Numbered from the stretch's first letter, positions 27,475-36,807 are shown. The stretch: 64,000 nt of DNA from Acidobacteriota bacterium (GCA_028749205.1 JAQULR010000005.1:1-64000); one strand, 5' to 3'. Numbers and translations: made by a program. Notes: generated from the sequence alone by a model not told the origin.

Positions 27475-28760
27475 GATTTACCCCCTTTTTTGTGATTATT
27501 GTTTATAAAACGATCGATTTTAACTCCAAGATTTTTAAGTTTCTCTTCAAGTTTCTCATACCCTCGATCCAGATGCTCGACTTCGTTGATAGTGGTCTGG
27601 CCAGTGGCTATCAGTCCGGCCAGTACCAAACTGGCCGAGGCCCTCAGGTCGGTGGCTACCACTTCAGCTCCCGACAGGGGTGTCTTTCCTTTAATTATCG
27701 CTTTATCACCTATAATTTCTATATTAGCACCAAGTCGCATCAACTCGGTAGCATGAGCAAAACGCCGGTCGAATATGGTCTCGGTTATAATGGAGGTTCC
27801 GTTAGCCTGAGTCATCAGGACCATAAACTGAGCTTGCATATCAGTAGGGAAACCTGGAAATGGAGCCGTGGTGACATCCTGAGGCTTTATTTCCTTACTT
27901 CCAGTCACCCTGAGAGAATTCCTGCTCAATTTTTCTATTTTGGCCCCTGAGATTATCAGTTTATCAACCAGAGCTTCGAGATGAGATGGCTCCACTTCTT
28001 TCAAAGTTAGGTTACCCTGAGTCAGAGCCGCAGCTACCATAAAAGTTCCTGCCTCTATCCTATCAGGGATGATACGATGATGAGCTCCCCCAAGCTCTTC
28101 TGCCCCTTTAATGCATAGAGTCTCCTCGCCAATACCCTCTATTCTGGCACCCATTTTGACTAAAAGCTGGCACAGGCAGACGACTTCGGGTTCCAGAGCA
28201 CAGTTCTTAAGGATGGTTTCGCCTTTAGCCAGGGAAGCGGCCATGATCAGGTTTTCAGTTCCAGTCACTGTCTTTTTTTCAAATTCAATTTCTGTTCCTA
28301 CAAGCTTCCTGGCTTCAGCCAAGATATAACCATGTTCTATGCTTATGTTGGCCCCAAGTTTCTGAAGTCCGTTGATATGCAAGTCCACAGGTCTGGTCCC
28401 TATAGCGCATCCTCCGGGAAGAGCTACCAGAGCTTTGCCCTTTCTGGCTACTAAGGGTCCCAGTACCAGAATGGAGGCTCTCATGGCTCTGACCAATTTA
28501 TAAGGCGCCTGAGCCGAGGCTATTTTTTCCGTTTTTATTCTCAGGGATTTTTTTCTTAGTTCATATTCGGCTCCGAGCTCAGTTAAAAGAGTCAACATGG
28601 TCTGAACATCTTTGACCAAAGGAATATTCCTCAGCTGGACCTCTTCCTCAGTCAGAAGACAAGCAGCAATGGCTGGAAGGACGGCATTTTTGGCGCCACT
28701 AATAGTAACTTCTCCCCCGAGCTGGTAAGGCTGTTCGGTATAGATTCTGAGTGCTTCCAT
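27471..28760 (-). CDS. murA: UDP-N-acetylglucosamine 1-carboxyvinyltransferase
   Basis: MurA transfers enolpyruvate from PEP to UDP-GlcNAc, the first committed step of peptidoglycan synthesis. The 429-residue protein has the fosfomycin-target cysteine at position 118 (GGCAIGTRPVD), so it should be fosfomycin-sensitive at the residue level. The N-terminal SGAKNAVLPA and the C-terminal LDRGYEKLEEKL are typical. It leads a block with hit, the NYN gene and DUF2520. Confidence 0.96.
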   Translation of the reverse strand: MEALRIYTEQPYQLGGEVTISGAKNAVLPAIAACLLTEEEVQLRNIPLVKDVQTMLTLLTELGAEYELRKKSLRIKTEKIASAQAPYKLVRAMRASILVLGPLVARKGKALVALPGGCAIGTRPVDLHINGLQKLGANISIEHGYILAEARKLVGTEIEFEKKTVTGTENLIMAASLAKGETILKNCALEPEVVCLCQLLVKMGARIEGIGEETLCIKGAEELGGAHHRIIPDRIEAGTFMVAAALTQGNLTLKEVEPSHLEALVDKLIISGAKIEKLSRNSLRVTGSKEIKPQDVTTAPFPGFPTDMQAQFMVLMTQANGTSIITETIFDRRFAHATELMRLGANIEIIGDKAIIKGKTPLSGAEVVATDLRASASLVLAGLIATGQTTINEVEHLDRGYEKLEEKLKNLGVKIDRFINNNHKKGGKS

Positions 28761-29066
28761 GCCCTGATTTTAATTTAGACTGAAGGAAAATTCAAACCCT
28801 GTTGTACCGACCATCATCATGGACTATTCATGAAACTGAACATAATCAAAGGTTTCACTTATCCCTGAGATCCTGAGGCTTACAATCAATCTGGTAGGGA
28901 ATGCTGAGCTTTGGGCACGATTATTTAAGGGTAATTTAGGATATTGTCACTTTATATCTGAGTTGCCCCGCCTTGAAAACAGAGAGACTAACTGATCTCT
29001 AAAATCAGGTAACCCTTAGAATTTCCCTGGTTTTCCATGGCCGTTAATCTGGCCTGATCTCCAACA
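28761..29066 (-). other. Intergenic stretch, no gene seen
   Basis: These 306 bases between the sulfhydrylase gene and murA hold no open frame of note, tRNA or clear hairpin terminator. It should contain the murA promoter, but I could not pick a convincing one. Confidence 0.5.
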
Positions 29067-30473
29067 TTACAGCGAGTTGAGCGCCTGGTTGAGGTCTTCA
29101 ATTATATCCTCAGGGTTTTCAGCTCCGACACAAAGTCTGATAAGCTGAGGTGGGATATCAGCCATTCTTCGGGCTTCTTCTCCTTGCTGGGAGTGAGTTG
29201 AAATAGCCGGGATGGTGGCCACACTTTTTATTCTTCCCAGGTCTGTGGCCCGGAAAATGATCCTAAATCGGTCAAAAACCTTTCTGGCGTTTTCTGGCGG
29301 CCCATCCACTCTAAAACTCATCAAATGACCATAGCGATTGATTTCCTGGCCGGTTCCATCGTCAGAATCAACCAGCTTCATGTATTCTTTAGCTAAAGGA
29401 TGCAGCTTAAAACTAGGAAGTCCTAAATAATCTACCTGATATACCCGAGGGTGCTCTTCCAGAAATTCGGCTACCTTCTGGCAATTATCACTAACCACAT
29501 CCATCCTCATTCGGAGAGTCCGTAAATCATTTAAGGTCATCAGGGCATTGAAAGGAGAAGGAGCTGGCCCGTTATCGCGGGCCGGCCAGAGCTTAACATA
29601 TTCAGCAAAGCTAGCTTTAAAGTTGGGATCATCGTTTTTGACTCTGGTGATGATCGGTTTGCGGCTGATCAAAGCCCCACCAATGGCCAGGCCTCCCGTA
29701 GTGATAGACTTGGTTAGTGAGTGGACTACGATATCAGCTCCGTAGGCGATTGGTCTCATCAGAGCTGGGGTGGCACAGGTAGCATCAAAGATCAGAGGAA
29801 TTTCCCAGGAATGAGCCAGGTCAGCCAGGGCCTTAATATCACAAAAAGATTGTTGCGGATTACTAGGGGCTTCTACGTAAAGAAAACGGGTGTTCTCATC
29901 GATTTTGGCCTTCCAGTCTTCGATGTCTTCTGCCTGGGTCACCCAGCGCACCTCCAGACCCCTCTCTTTCATTTTCCGCACCGAGAAGTGCTGGAAGGTT
30001 CCACCGTAAACCTGAATTGAGGAGACAAAATTAATTTTTTCTGGCCCTTCTTTTTGCTTAACTAAAAGGGGGTCAACAGCCATCATGATAGCCGACATTC
30101 CTGAAGAGGTGACCATACAGGAAGTATCAACACCCGTTTTATAACCTTCCAGAAGAGCCAGAACATACTCAAGATAATATGTGGTTGGATTAGCAATTCT
30201 AGTATAGCACCAGGTGGGAATAAGATAAGCCAGGGCTGCTTCCAGTTCATCCGCGTCACGATATCCCTGGGAGGTAGCTAGATAAAGAGGCTCGACTATG
30301 GCTCCCTGATTACGCTCCAAGGCTTCTTCCAAGGAATAGAGCCCGTGAACGGCAATCGTGTCAAACTTCATTCTTTGCATCCTGAGTTTGGTTTCTTCCT
30401 GCCTGGCCAGGAAAAGCTGGGCCTCCTTAATATACTTTTCTACTCCAGGAGCGTATTTTTTGTTTTCAGACAT
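29067..30473 (-). CDS. Cys/Met-metabolism PLP enzyme, O-acetylhomoserine sulfhydrylase-like
   Basis: The 468-residue protein belongs to the cystathionine gamma-synthase family. The PLP lysine lies in HSLTKSITTGG, with TRIANPT, the TSSGMSAI phosphate loop and FDATCATP upstream. It probably makes homocysteine from an acylated homoserine, or degrades methionine. Homoserine dehydrogenase lies just upstream on the same strand, which favours the synthetic role. The N-terminus is about 40 residues longer than usual and charged. GGGAGGA precedes the ATG. Confidence 0.85.
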   Translation of the reverse strand: MSENKKYAPGVEKYIKEAQLFLARQEETKLRMQRMKFDTIAVHGLYSLEEALERNQGAIVEPLYLATSQGYRDADELEAALAYLIPTWCYTRIANPTTYYLEYVLALLEGYKTGVDTSCMVTSSGMSAIMMAVDPLLVKQKEGPEKINFVSSIQVYGGTFQHFSVRKMKERGLEVRWVTQAEDIEDWKAKIDENTRFLYVEAPSNPQQSFCDIKALADLAHSWEIPLIFDATCATPALMRPIAYGADIVVHSLTKSITTGGLAIGGALISRKPIITRVKNDDPNFKASFAEYVKLWPARDNGPAPSPFNALMTLNDLRTLRMRMDVVSDNCQKVAEFLEEHPRVYQVDYLGLPSFKLHPLAKEYMKLVDSDDGTGQEINRYGHLMSFRVDGPPENARKVFDRFRIIFRATDLGRIKSVATIPAISTHSQQGEEARRMADIPPQLIRLCVGAENPEDIIEDLNQALNSL

Positions 30474-30529
30474 GATTCCTCCCTAAATAATTAATTTGCC
30501 TGTATTAATCATTAACAGGTCTCCAGAGT

Positions 30530-30901
30530 TTAAGTCATAATTAACGGAAGTTTTGAAAGATGATTTTCCCTTGCCTGTCCTGGCTTTTTTCCTAAGAATA
30601 ATCTATCGGTCTCTAAATAATCCAGGCCTATAAAGGTGTTTTGCTGAATACCTGGAGGATCTATTTGAGAGAAAACGACCAAGCTGATCCGATTGCCTTG
30701 TTGGTAGTAAAGAGTTTCCTTAGGGCTGGACATAGGAAAAACCAGCCATGATGATCCCCTCAAGTCTGAGGGTTGGATCGATCTTAAATGGTGGTTGTGT
30801 TCTACACCATTATATGAAGAGCTTTTAGCTAAATTTAATTCTTTTTTGCCTCGGGCCGGAGAAAATCTGGCCAAAGACAACATTGTTAAAATAGGTATCA
30901 T
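30530..30901 (-). other. Doubtful 123-codon open frame, unassigned
   Basis: A minus-strand frame of 123 codons fills half of the gap between homoserine dehydrogenase and the PLP enzyme. It has no ribosome-binding site and no family I recognise. The segment ETLYYQQGNRISLVVFSQ has a protein-like feel, so it may be a decayed gene remnant rather than noise. Confidence 0.25.
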
Positions 30902-31193
30902 CTAATTATAAGAATAACACAGGCTAAATAGCTTTAGTCAAGCTTGATGTCTTTTTCTTCTGTCCATGACTTTAACCGACAGAGGTTATCCTGGTAGTTT
31001 CTATCTTAAAAGTTGTCTTTCGCCAGCCACCGGCCTTAGTCATAAAACTGAGTATGTCTGGGGGGGGTACTTATAAAAAAATCGCTTTATCGCTCTGATT
31101 TTCTCCGAGAATGATTCTCCGATAGAATAAAGCAGGTCCATCTGGGTTACTGGTGATAATTCAACTTAACCAAACTCACCATGTCCTGAACTT
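30902..31193 (-). other. Intergenic stretch, no gene seen
   Basis: Together with the doubtful frame next to it, this makes a gap of about 720 bases. It holds a run of eight G at 31061-31068 and no tRNA, clear terminator or recognisable SAM or methionine-type riboswitch. Confidence 0.4.
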
Positions 31194-32243
31194 CTAATTC
31201 TTTCCACTTTTGCTTATGGCCAGCATATCTGAAAGAATTGAAAAGCCAGTTTCCAGCCGACCGGCGCCAGCTCCCTGGATAGTTACCTTGCCCAAAAGGT
31301 CAGTATCAAAGGTCAAAGCATTCTGGGCTCCCATCACTCCAGCTAAAGGGTCGGTGAGGGGCAGCTTTTCAGGCGTCACACTGGCTTCGATATGATTATT
31401 AACTTTTTTAACTCTGGCAATTAATTTATATCTTAAGCCTGCTTCTCGGGCTTCTATAATCTGTTGTTTTCTAAGAGTAGAGATGCCCTGGCGGTTGACT
31501 TCATCAGGCTTTATTTTTCCCCTCATAATGGCATTGGCCAGAATGACAACTTTAGCCACGGCGTCGAAGCCTTCGACATCCGCAGTTGGGTCAGCCTCTG
31601 CATAGCCAAGCTCCTGAGCCAACTTTAAAGCTTCATCGTATTCCATTTCCTCGAGTTCCATCTGGCTGAGAATAAAGTTGGTGGTGCCATTCAAGATTCC
31701 CTTAACCTCTCTTATTTCATTTCCAGCCAAACCGGTTTCGAAAAGGTGAAAAACCGGAGTTCCGCTCATAACTGTGCCTTCGATCCGGAAATGCCTCTGG
31801 TTCAGGTGAGCCAGCTCTTTAAGTTCGTGGTAATGAAGAGCCGCAGGCCCTTTGTTGGAAGTAACGACGTGTTTACCTGTCCGGAGAGCCTTTTTGATAT
31901 AAGAAGTGGCCGGTTCTCCAGTTTTTATGTCAGTGTAGGTTACCTCAGCTAATATGTCAGCCTCCACCTGCTCGATAAGGTCAATAGGATCCAGATAATC
32001 TTCGGTTTTCTCTTTGGGGCCAGGGTAATCGTTTAATTTTTTGCCTGCTTTTAGGACCTCAAGCAGCTTTTTCAGCTGGATTCCATCAGGAGCCAATAAT
32101 GAACCCTTGAGCATGTCAGTTATAGCTATTACCTTTGGCTCAAATTTATAAACATCTCGAAGCAGTTCAGCTTTGCGGTCAAGAATTTCCAGAAAACCCT
32201 GTCCTACTGTACCACAGCCGATCAATATTATTTGGTATTCCAT
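31194..32243 (-). CDS. hom: Homoserine dehydrogenase
   Basis: The enzyme reduces aspartate semialdehyde to homoserine for methionine and threonine synthesis. The 349-residue protein has the NAD(P) loop GCGTVGQGFLEIL, the SNKGPAALHY stretch and the catalytic region GTPVFHLFETGLAGNEI, LNGTTNFILSQM and ELGYAEADPTADVEGFDA. It lacks the C-terminal ACT domain, so threonine feedback through that domain is not expected. GGGAGGTC precedes the ATG. Confidence 0.94.
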   Translation of the reverse strand: MEYQIILIGCGTVGQGFLEILDRKAELLRDVYKFEPKVIAITDMLKGSLLAPDGIQLKKLLEVLKAGKKLNDYPGPKEKTEDYLDPIDLIEQVEADILAEVTYTDIKTGEPATSYIKKALRTGKHVVTSNKGPAALHYHELKELAHLNQRHFRIEGTVMSGTPVFHLFETGLAGNEIREVKGILNGTTNFILSQMELEEMEYDEALKLAQELGYAEADPTADVEGFDAVAKVVILANAIMRGKIKPDEVNRQGISTLRKQQIIEAREAGLRYKLIARVKKVNNHIEASVTPEKLPLTDPLAGVMGAQNALTFDTDLLGKVTIQGAGAGRLETGFSILSDMLAISKSGKN

Positions 32244-32330
32244 AATGACCTCCCATCTTTCGCCCTATGTTAACACAGTTTATCTTTCCTTAAAAGCAAT
32301 TTAAGACCACTTTTTTACAAAACTGAAGAA

Positions 32331-32361
32331 AAAAAAGGCTGCCCAAAGGCAGCCCTTTTTT
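32331..32361 (-). terminator. Intrinsic terminator of citrate synthase
   Basis: GGCTGCC and GGCAGCC pair around a 4-base loop, flanked by six A and six T. On the minus strand it ends in a run of T 20 bases past the citrate synthase stop. It could also work in the other direction. Confidence 0.85.
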
Positions 32362-32381
32362 CAATCTTAATTCTTTCAGGT

Positions 32382-33698
32382 TCAGGAAGTCTTCTGGGAA
32401 GCAATAAATTGCTCGATCCATTCAGTGGTAACGCTCTTGGGTCTTTCTATCGGTAGGCCAAGAGCTCTGTCCCAGATAAGTTGAGCCAGAACACCGAGAG
32501 CTCTGGAAACACCAAAGAAGACAGTATAAAAGTCGTATTCCCTGACACCATAGTGCCAAAGCAGACACCCGGAATGAGCATCGACATTAGGCCAAGGGTT
32601 CTTGGCTTTGCCGTGCTGGGTCAAGATATCAGGAGCAACTTCAAAGACTTTGCTGACAACTTTGAAGATGGGGTCATCTGGCAGATGTTTCAGGGCGAAT
32701 TCTCTCTGGGCAATAAATCTGGGGTCAGTTTTCCGGAGAACAGCATGGCCATATCCGGGAACAACTTTTCCCGCATTCAGGGTATCCCAGATATACTGGC
32801 TGATCTGTTCTTTGGTGGGCTCCTGTCCTATTTTTTCCATCATTTCCATAATCCACCGCAGGACTTCCTGGTTGGCCAGGCCGTGCAGCGGTCCCGCTAG
32901 CCCGGCCATGGAGGCTGCTAAAGAATAATTGGCATCGGAGAGAGCAGAACCAACCAGGCGACAGGTATGAGCGGAGACATTGCCGCCTTCATGGTCGCAG
33001 TGGAGAACAAGATAAAGCCTCATTAAATCTTTAAAGGCAGGATCGTCCGTTACGCCCAGCATGTGGGCAAAATTGGCCCCCCAGTCTAATTTTGGATCAG
33101 CCGGGATGTGTTTGTCGCCTTTGTAGGTGCGGCGGTAAATGTAGGAGGCGATAGCTGGCAATTTAGCCAGAATATTCATTGTATCTTCATACATCGGATC
33201 CCAGTAATCAAGTTTGTGCATACCCTGGCGATATCTTTCAGCAAAAACAGAATCTTTCTGAAGTTGCATGATGGCCATGGCAAATTGGGTCATGGGATGA
33301 GTATCAGCAGGCGTGGCTTTCAGAACATCGATTAGATATTTAGGTAGTTCACTTCTCTTTCGCCACTCTTCTGTTATGGCTTGACACTCTTCGTAGGTTG
33401 GGATATCTCCGGTCAAAAGAAGATAGAACATGCCTTCAGGGAGAGGCTCTTCGCTTTCAGAAGCCCTTGGTAGTTTTTCTCTTACCTCAGGAATAGTATA
33501 GCCACGGAAGCGAATACCTTCATATGGGTCGAGAGCGGAACATTCCCAGACCATGCACTTTACTCCACGCATACCGCCATAGGTCTGAGCAATAGTTACA
33601 TCAGAGATTTTGAGCTCTCCGTTTTCCTTGAGAATTTTCTGAATTCTCTCCCTCATGGGTAGCATCTTGTTAGTGAATTTTTCCTTTAACGTAGCCAT
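32382..33698 (-). CDS. gltA: Citrate synthase, mitochondrial-like type
   Basis: The enzyme condenses oxaloacetate and acetyl-CoA. The 438-residue protein contains the catalytic residues in LAGPLHGLANQEVL (His), VPGYGHAVLRKTDPR (His) and WPNVDAHSG (Asp). The sequence CDHEGGNVSAHTCRLVGSAL and the N-terminal YGGMRGVKCMVWE segment resemble eukaryotic mitochondrial enzymes more than E. coli GltA. GGAGGTTA precedes the ATG. No other TCA-cycle gene is near. Confidence 0.95.
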   Translation of the reverse strand: MATLKEKFTNKMLPMRERIQKILKENGELKISDVTIAQTYGGMRGVKCMVWECSALDPYEGIRFRGYTIPEVREKLPRASESEEPLPEGMFYLLLTGDIPTYEECQAITEEWRKRSELPKYLIDVLKATPADTHPMTQFAMAIMQLQKDSVFAERYRQGMHKLDYWDPMYEDTMNILAKLPAIASYIYRRTYKGDKHIPADPKLDWGANFAHMLGVTDDPAFKDLMRLYLVLHCDHEGGNVSAHTCRLVGSALSDANYSLAASMAGLAGPLHGLANQEVLRWIMEMMEKIGQEPTKEQISQYIWDTLNAGKVVPGYGHAVLRKTDPRFIAQREFALKHLPDDPIFKVVSKVFEVAPDILTQHGKAKNPWPNVDAHSGCLLWHYGVREYDFYTVFFGVSRALGVLAQLIWDRALGLPIERPKSVTTEWIEQFIASQKTS

Positions 33699-33893
33699 TA
33701 AGTAACCTCCTTTTGGTTATATATTTTTTATTTTTACAAATACTGATCTATATTAAGAAATATATCATTTCAAAACCCGTTAAGTCAATTTATATTTGCA
33801 GATACAAAATCCTTGATTTTTCTTTTCAGGCCTTATATGCTTTGGGAAAAGTGTTGTCAAGATATCAGCATCCTGTTTGAAAGGAGATCCGAA

Positions 33894-34448
33894 ATGAGTG
33901 TGGTGATTGTTCTATTGATAATCATAGGCCTGTTGATTCTGATCGGTATTGGTCTTTATAACAGCCTGATAGTGTTGCAGAATCGCTGTGATAACGCCTG
34001 GGCTCAAGTGGATGTCCAGTTGCGTCGCCGTTATGATTTAATTCCCAACTTGGTAGAAACAGTGAAAGGTTATGCTAAACATGAAAGAGAGGTTTTTGAA
34101 AAAGTAACAGAAGCCCGGGCTAAAGCTATCAACGCCCAGACAGTTAAAGAGCAAGGGCAGGCTGAAAACTTGCTGTCTGGAGCTCTTAAATCTCTGTTTG
34201 CCGTGGTTGAAAATTATCCTGAACTTAAGGCTAACCAGAACTTCTTACTTCTTCAGGAGGAGCTGGCTGGAACAGAAAGCAAGATTGCCTACGCCCGACA
34301 GTTCTACAACGATACCGTAATGAAATTCAATATGAAACAACAGGTTTTTCCCTCCAATATCATTGCTAATATGTTTGGTTTTAAAGAAAAAGAATACTTT
34401 GAGATTGAAGAGCCTGAAGCCCGGGGTCCAGTTAAAGTTTCGTTCTGA
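33894..34448 (+). CDS. lemA: LemA family protein
   Basis: The 184-residue protein has an N-terminal membrane segment ([20 protein letters not shown]) and a long helical domain with the family pattern [23 protein letters not shown] and FYNDTV. The role of LemA is unclear; it is often next to HtpX, as here. ATG 33894 has AAGGAGA 7 bases upstream, so the longer frame starting at 33813 is rejected. Confidence 0.93.
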   Translation: MSVVIVLLIIIGLLILIGIGLYNSLIVLQNRCDNAWAQVDVQLRRRYDLIPNLVETVKGYAKHEREVFEKVTEARAKAINAQTVKEQGQAENLLSGALKSLFAVVENYPELKANQNFLLLQEELAGTESKIAYARQFYNDTVMKFNMKQQVFPSNIIANMFGFKEKEYFEIEEPEARGPVKVSF

Positions 34449-34483
34449 AATCCTGATAGAAATCGCTGAGGCTAAGTTCTTTT

Positions 34484-34489
34484 TATAAA
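34484..34489 (+). promoter_or_regulatory. Possible -10 element of htpX
   Basis: TATAAA ends 13 bases before the htpX ATG and no ribosome site is seen, so the leader would be very short. There is no good -35. Confidence 0.35.
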
Positions 34490-34502
34490 ATAAACTTATC
34501 CC

Positions 34503-35411
34503 ATGTATGAACAGATAACTGCTAATAAAGTCAAATCTGTTTTTCTGGTCCTCTTTTTTCTGGTTCTTGTTTTCCTGGTAGTCTGGGCCTTTGAACAGGT
34601 TACAGGCTGGGGGGAAGGCGGGCTGGTACTGGCTCTCATCATTTCCTTGACTATGGCCATAGGTGGATATTATTCCAGCGATAAAATTGTCCTGGCCATT
34701 AGCCGGGCCCGCCCGGTAAGCAAGGAGGAATACCCCTATCTTTATAATACCGTCGAAGGGCTGGCTCTGGCCGCCGGTCTTCCTGCTCCACGTTGTTATA
34801 TTATTGATGATTCAGCGCCAAATGCTTTTGCTACCGGCCGTAATCCCGAGCATTCGGTCATTTGTGTTACTACCGGTCTGCTGCAGAAGTTAAATCGTCT
34901 TGAGTTGGAAGGGGTTATTGCCCACGAAATGTCCCATATCAAAAATTATGACATCCTGTTGCAGACGGTAGCGGTGGTCATGGTCGGAATAGTTGCCTTA
35001 TTATCTGACTGGATGCTACGGAGCTTCTGGTGGGGAAGTGGCCGGAAAAGAGATCGGGAAAAAGGCGGAAGTGGTGCTGGACTAATTATTTTCACCATCG
35101 GACTGGTTCTGGCTATTCTCTCTCCGCTCGTTGCTCAACTGATTCAACTGGCTATTTCCAGGCGAAGAGAATTCCTGGCTGATGCTAACGGAGCTATGTT
35201 GACCAGATATCCAGCTGGGTTAGCCTCAGCTCTTCGGAAAATTTCGGCTGATAATGAACCTTTAGAAGTAGCCAACAAGGCCACTGCTCATCTTTATATT
35301 GTAAATCCACTGAAAAATGTCAAAGGCTGGGTCAACAAGCTGTTCAGCACGCACCCCCCAATTGAGGAACGGATTGCTGCTCTGGAAAAAATGTCTTTTG
35401 AAAAGGTCTGA
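34503..35411 (+). CDS. htpX: Membrane zinc metalloprotease HtpX
   Basis: HtpX (M48) degrades damaged membrane proteins. The 302-residue protein has two N-terminal membrane segments, the zinc site HEMSHIKNYD, the third ligand region EFLADANGA and two more membrane segments around the active site. STHPPIEERI near the C-terminus is also typical. It follows lemA by 54 bases. Confidence 0.95.
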   Translation: MYEQITANKVKSVFLVLFFLVLVFLVVWAFEQVTGWGEGGLVLALIISLTMAIGGYYSSDKIVLAISRARPVSKEEYPYLYNTVEGLALAAGLPAPRCYIIDDSAPNAFATGRNPEHSVICVTTGLLQKLNRLELEGVIAHEMSHIKNYDILLQTVAVVMVGIVALLSDWMLRSFWWGSGRKRDREKGGSGAGLIIFTIGLVLAILSPLVAQLIQLAISRRREFLADANGAMLTRYPAGLASALRKISADNEPLEVANKATAHLYIVNPLKNVKGWVNKLFSTHPPIEERIAALEKMSFEKV

Positions 35412-35511
35412 TATTCTTTTGATTTAAAGGCAATGGCAATAATAATAAAAGGAGGCAATTTCCTGACCTGAGAATTGAGTGTTAAAGGCCGAATTCCAGG
35501 CCTGGCATAGC

Positions 35512-35540
35512 TTGCAACTTAAGTTGTCTTTGTTTATAAT
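35512..35540 (+). promoter_or_regulatory. Promoter of tRNA-Asp
   Basis: TTGCAA (35512-35517), a 17-base spacer and a perfect TATAAT (35535-35540) are present. The tRNA starts 15 bases later. Confidence 0.65.
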
Positions 35541-35555
35541 TTAGTCGCCCTGGGC

Positions 35556-35632
35556 GGGGTCGTAGTTCAGCTGGTTAGAACGCCGGCCTGTCACGCCGGA
35601 GGTCGCGAGTTCGAGCCTCGTCGGCCCCGCCA
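35556..35632 (+). tRNA. tRNA-Asp (anticodon GTC)
   Basis: The acceptor GGGGTCG pairs with CGGCCCC. The anticodon stem CCGGC/GCCGG encloses CTGTCAC, and the T arm is GCGAG TTCGAGC CTCGT. Discriminator G and an encoded CCA are present. Confidence 0.96.
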
Positions 35633-35716
35633 CTTTTCTACTCAATCTTTTGTTCTTGAAGTTTTTGGGCTCTCCCCGGTATCAATCTAGACCGAATATC
35701 TGTTTGACACGAACAT

Positions 35717-35742
35717 CTATCTCTCCGGTCAGCCAGAGATAG
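35717..35742. repeat. 8-bp perfect inverted repeat upstream of the response regulator
   Basis: CTATCTCT and AGAGATAG are perfect inverted arms separated by 10 bases, between tRNA-Asp and the response-regulator gene. It could be a regulator-binding site or a hairpin. Confidence 0.5.
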
Positions 35743-35760
35743 CAGCCAGTTACCTCTTTC

Positions 35761-35789
35761 TTTAATCTTTTTTGTGTGTTATATATAAT
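35761..35789 (+). promoter_or_regulatory. Predicted promoter of the response-regulator gene
   Basis: TTTAAT (35761-35766), a 17-base spacer and a perfect TATAAT (35784-35789) are present. The start would be near 35796, with AGGAGGA just before the ATG. Confidence 0.45.
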
Positions 35790-35812
35790 TCTAATAAATT
35801 CAGGAGGAACCG

Positions 35813-36190
35813 ATGCCTGATAAAACCAAAATCCTGGTGATAGATGACGATCCGGCAATTTGTGTCTCAGTTAAAGCCATTCTGGAAGCCAGTGGCTATG
35901 AGGTGTTCACGGCTTTAAGCGGTAAAGAAGGGCTTGACCTTTTCCATCAGGTTGATCCAGATATTGTTCTGTGCGATATGATGATGGAAGATATAGATGC
36001 TGGGGCAAAAGTGGCCGGGGTTATCAAGAAAGAACAACCTGACCTGCCAGTTTTTTTGTTGAGCACTATCGGCGATGCCACTGCCCGAACTATTGGCCTT
36101 GACGATCTCGGTTTTAATGGAGTTTTTCAGAAGCCAGTTAATTTCGACTTGCTGCTGAGTGTAATTGAAAAGCACAGGAAAAAGTCCTGA
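35813..36190 (+). CDS. Stand-alone response regulator (receiver domain only)
   Basis: The 125-residue CheY-like protein has the acidic pocket LVIDDDP, phospho-acceptor Asp55 in CDMMMEDIDAG and the conserved lysine in FQKPVNF. No output domain follows, so it must act through partners. Its DMMMEDIDAG segment resembles the DVMMETDTAG of the receiver encoded at the far end of the hydrogenase genes (46892). This suggests a related pair bracketing the cluster. Confidence 0.92.
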   Translation: MPDKTKILVIDDDPAICVSVKAILEASGYEVFTALSGKEGLDLFHQVDPDIVLCDMMMEDIDAGAKVAGVIKKEQPDLPVFLLSTIGDATARTIGLDDLGFNGVFQKPVNFDLLLSVIEKHRKKS

Positions 36191-36219
36191 GGCCTAGCTA
36201 CCTGTTTACTAATTAGCAA

Positions 36220-36732
36220 ATGAGCATTTCTCTGGCTGATCTTTACCGGCAAAATTCAGATCTGGAAACTTTTTGTCAGGAGGTTAGAAAACTGGGAGGT
36301 AATTTTGAGCTGGACGCTCGTCAGATGGAAGCCCTTGGTCAGGCTTATTTTGAAGTCCATCCAGAGAAATTTGTTAAAAGAGATCTGGATGAAGTCAGGC
36401 TAGGTTATCAACTGGCCAGATGCTGCTTGCTGGAAAAGGCCCTGGCCGGGCTGACAGAGACAGTTAAGGATTTTTTCAGGCGGGCTTTTGATCAGCCTGA
36501 ATCCATAGCCGGCCTCCTGGATGATTACAGGCGTTCGGAAAACCTGCCGCTTCTCGTATCTTCTTTTAATTGCCTTCAAGCTTCACTGGACGAACTGAAA
36601 GCAGCTATTGATGAATTGCCTAAGGGGATGATTAAAGAAAGGTTCCTGGGAGGAATTTCAACTCTCTATAACACCAGGTATCTTCTGAGCATTTTTATTT
36701 CGCGTCTTGGCTCAAACGGTTTACAAAATTAG
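36220..36732 (+). CDS. Unknown alpha-helical protein ahead of the hydrogenase operon
   Basis: I do not recognise this 170-residue protein. It looks wholly helical and soluble, with no signal peptide or metal motif (a few scattered Cys: CQEV, ARCCLLEKA, FNCLQ). It lies 29 bases after the response regulator and 75 before the hydrogenase genes. Position suggests a role in sensing or regulating the complex, but nothing in the sequence proves it. The ATG lacks a clear ribosome site. Confidence 0.6.
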   Translation: MSISLADLYRQNSDLETFCQEVRKLGGNFELDARQMEALGQAYFEVHPEKFVKRDLDEVRLGYQLARCCLLEKALAGLTETVKDFFRRAFDQPESIAGLLDDYRRSENLPLLVSSFNCLQASLDELKAAIDELPKGMIKERFLGGISTLYNTRYLLSIFISRLGSNGLQN

Positions 36733-36807
36733 CTTATTCTGGTATTTTTGCTTTTAAAGCGCAAAAAACATATAAGTCTCAAAACCTGACTGCCGAGGAG
36801 AAAAAGA

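Noticed and set aside
27492-27950. 152-codon plus-strand frame inside murA
   Set aside because: It is antisense to murA, which is complete with its catalytic cysteine; no independent support.
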